This document shows, one piece after another, positions 5,791 to 5,803 of a DNA stretch of 5,803 nt (position 1 is the first letter of the stretch; every line of letters begins with the position of its first letter). Below the pieces are notes generated by a model. That model was not told the DNA's origin, did no database searches, and saw nothing but the letters and a program-made list of their open reading frames with translations. This DNA comes from Mailhella sp. (GTDB lineage Bacteria; Desulfobacterota; Desulfovibrionia; Desulfovibrionales; Desulfovibrionaceae): contig JAHHTE010000135.1 of assembly GCA_020024815.1 (NCBI GenBank), positions 1 through 5,803 of the forward strand. Direction: 5' to 3'. Made by a program: the position numbers and the translations under genes.

Positions 5791-5803
5791 ACCAATTTAG
5801 ACT

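Noticed and set aside
5757..5795. Longer regulator starting at TTG (5793-5795)
   Set aside because: No Shine-Dalgarno precedes the TTG. The ATG at 5756 has GAGGT upstream, and the extra residues fall before the normal start of the winged-helix domain.
1..5803. CRISPR arrays, insertion sequences, tRNA/rRNA genes, attachment sites
   Set aside because: Genes fill nearly the whole window, the longest internal spacer is 35 bp, and no direct-repeat arrays, transposase motifs or RNA-gene signatures were seen.

Overview
The window is an AT-rich (about 30% GC by eye) block of six genes, all on the minus strand. Spacing is tight: junctions of -4, 35, 16, 10 and 11 bp. The encoded proteins look Gram-negative: a tripartite tricarboxylate transporter (TTT) with a Sec-exported periplasmic binding protein. 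TTT systems are mostly proteobacterial, so a low-GC proteobacterial, desulfobacterial or campylobacterial genome is plausible, but nothing here fixes the taxon.

Layout in the direction of transcription (from high to low coordinates): a FadR-type GntR regulator with an FCD sensor domain (5756-5049); a TauE/SafE-family membrane protein whose ATG overlaps the regulator's stop (5052-4255); the small TTT membrane subunit TctB (4219-3734); the large TTT membrane subunit TctA (3717-2221); an M20-family zinc peptidase/amidohydrolase of the carboxypeptidase G2 type, with no signal peptide (2210-996); and the TTT binding protein TctC (984-10). No terminator separates any of them. The TctC gene stops 9 bases before the window edge, so the operon may continue.

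Reading as a system (inference): TctC captures an organic acid in the periplasm and TctAB brings it in with an ion gradient. The cytoplasmic M20 enzyme then cleaves an amide or peptide bond in it. The TauE-like protein moves a related anion, perhaps a released product, and the GntR/FCD protein senses the substrate or a breakdown product. The peptidase gene lying between tctA and tctC, rather than beside the transporter, is the main hint that the substrate is a conjugated carboxylate (N-acyl, peptidyl or glutamyl type) and not plain citrate. The individual families are well known. What may be undescribed is the combination and its substrate. I saw no mobile elements, RNA genes or CRISPR.
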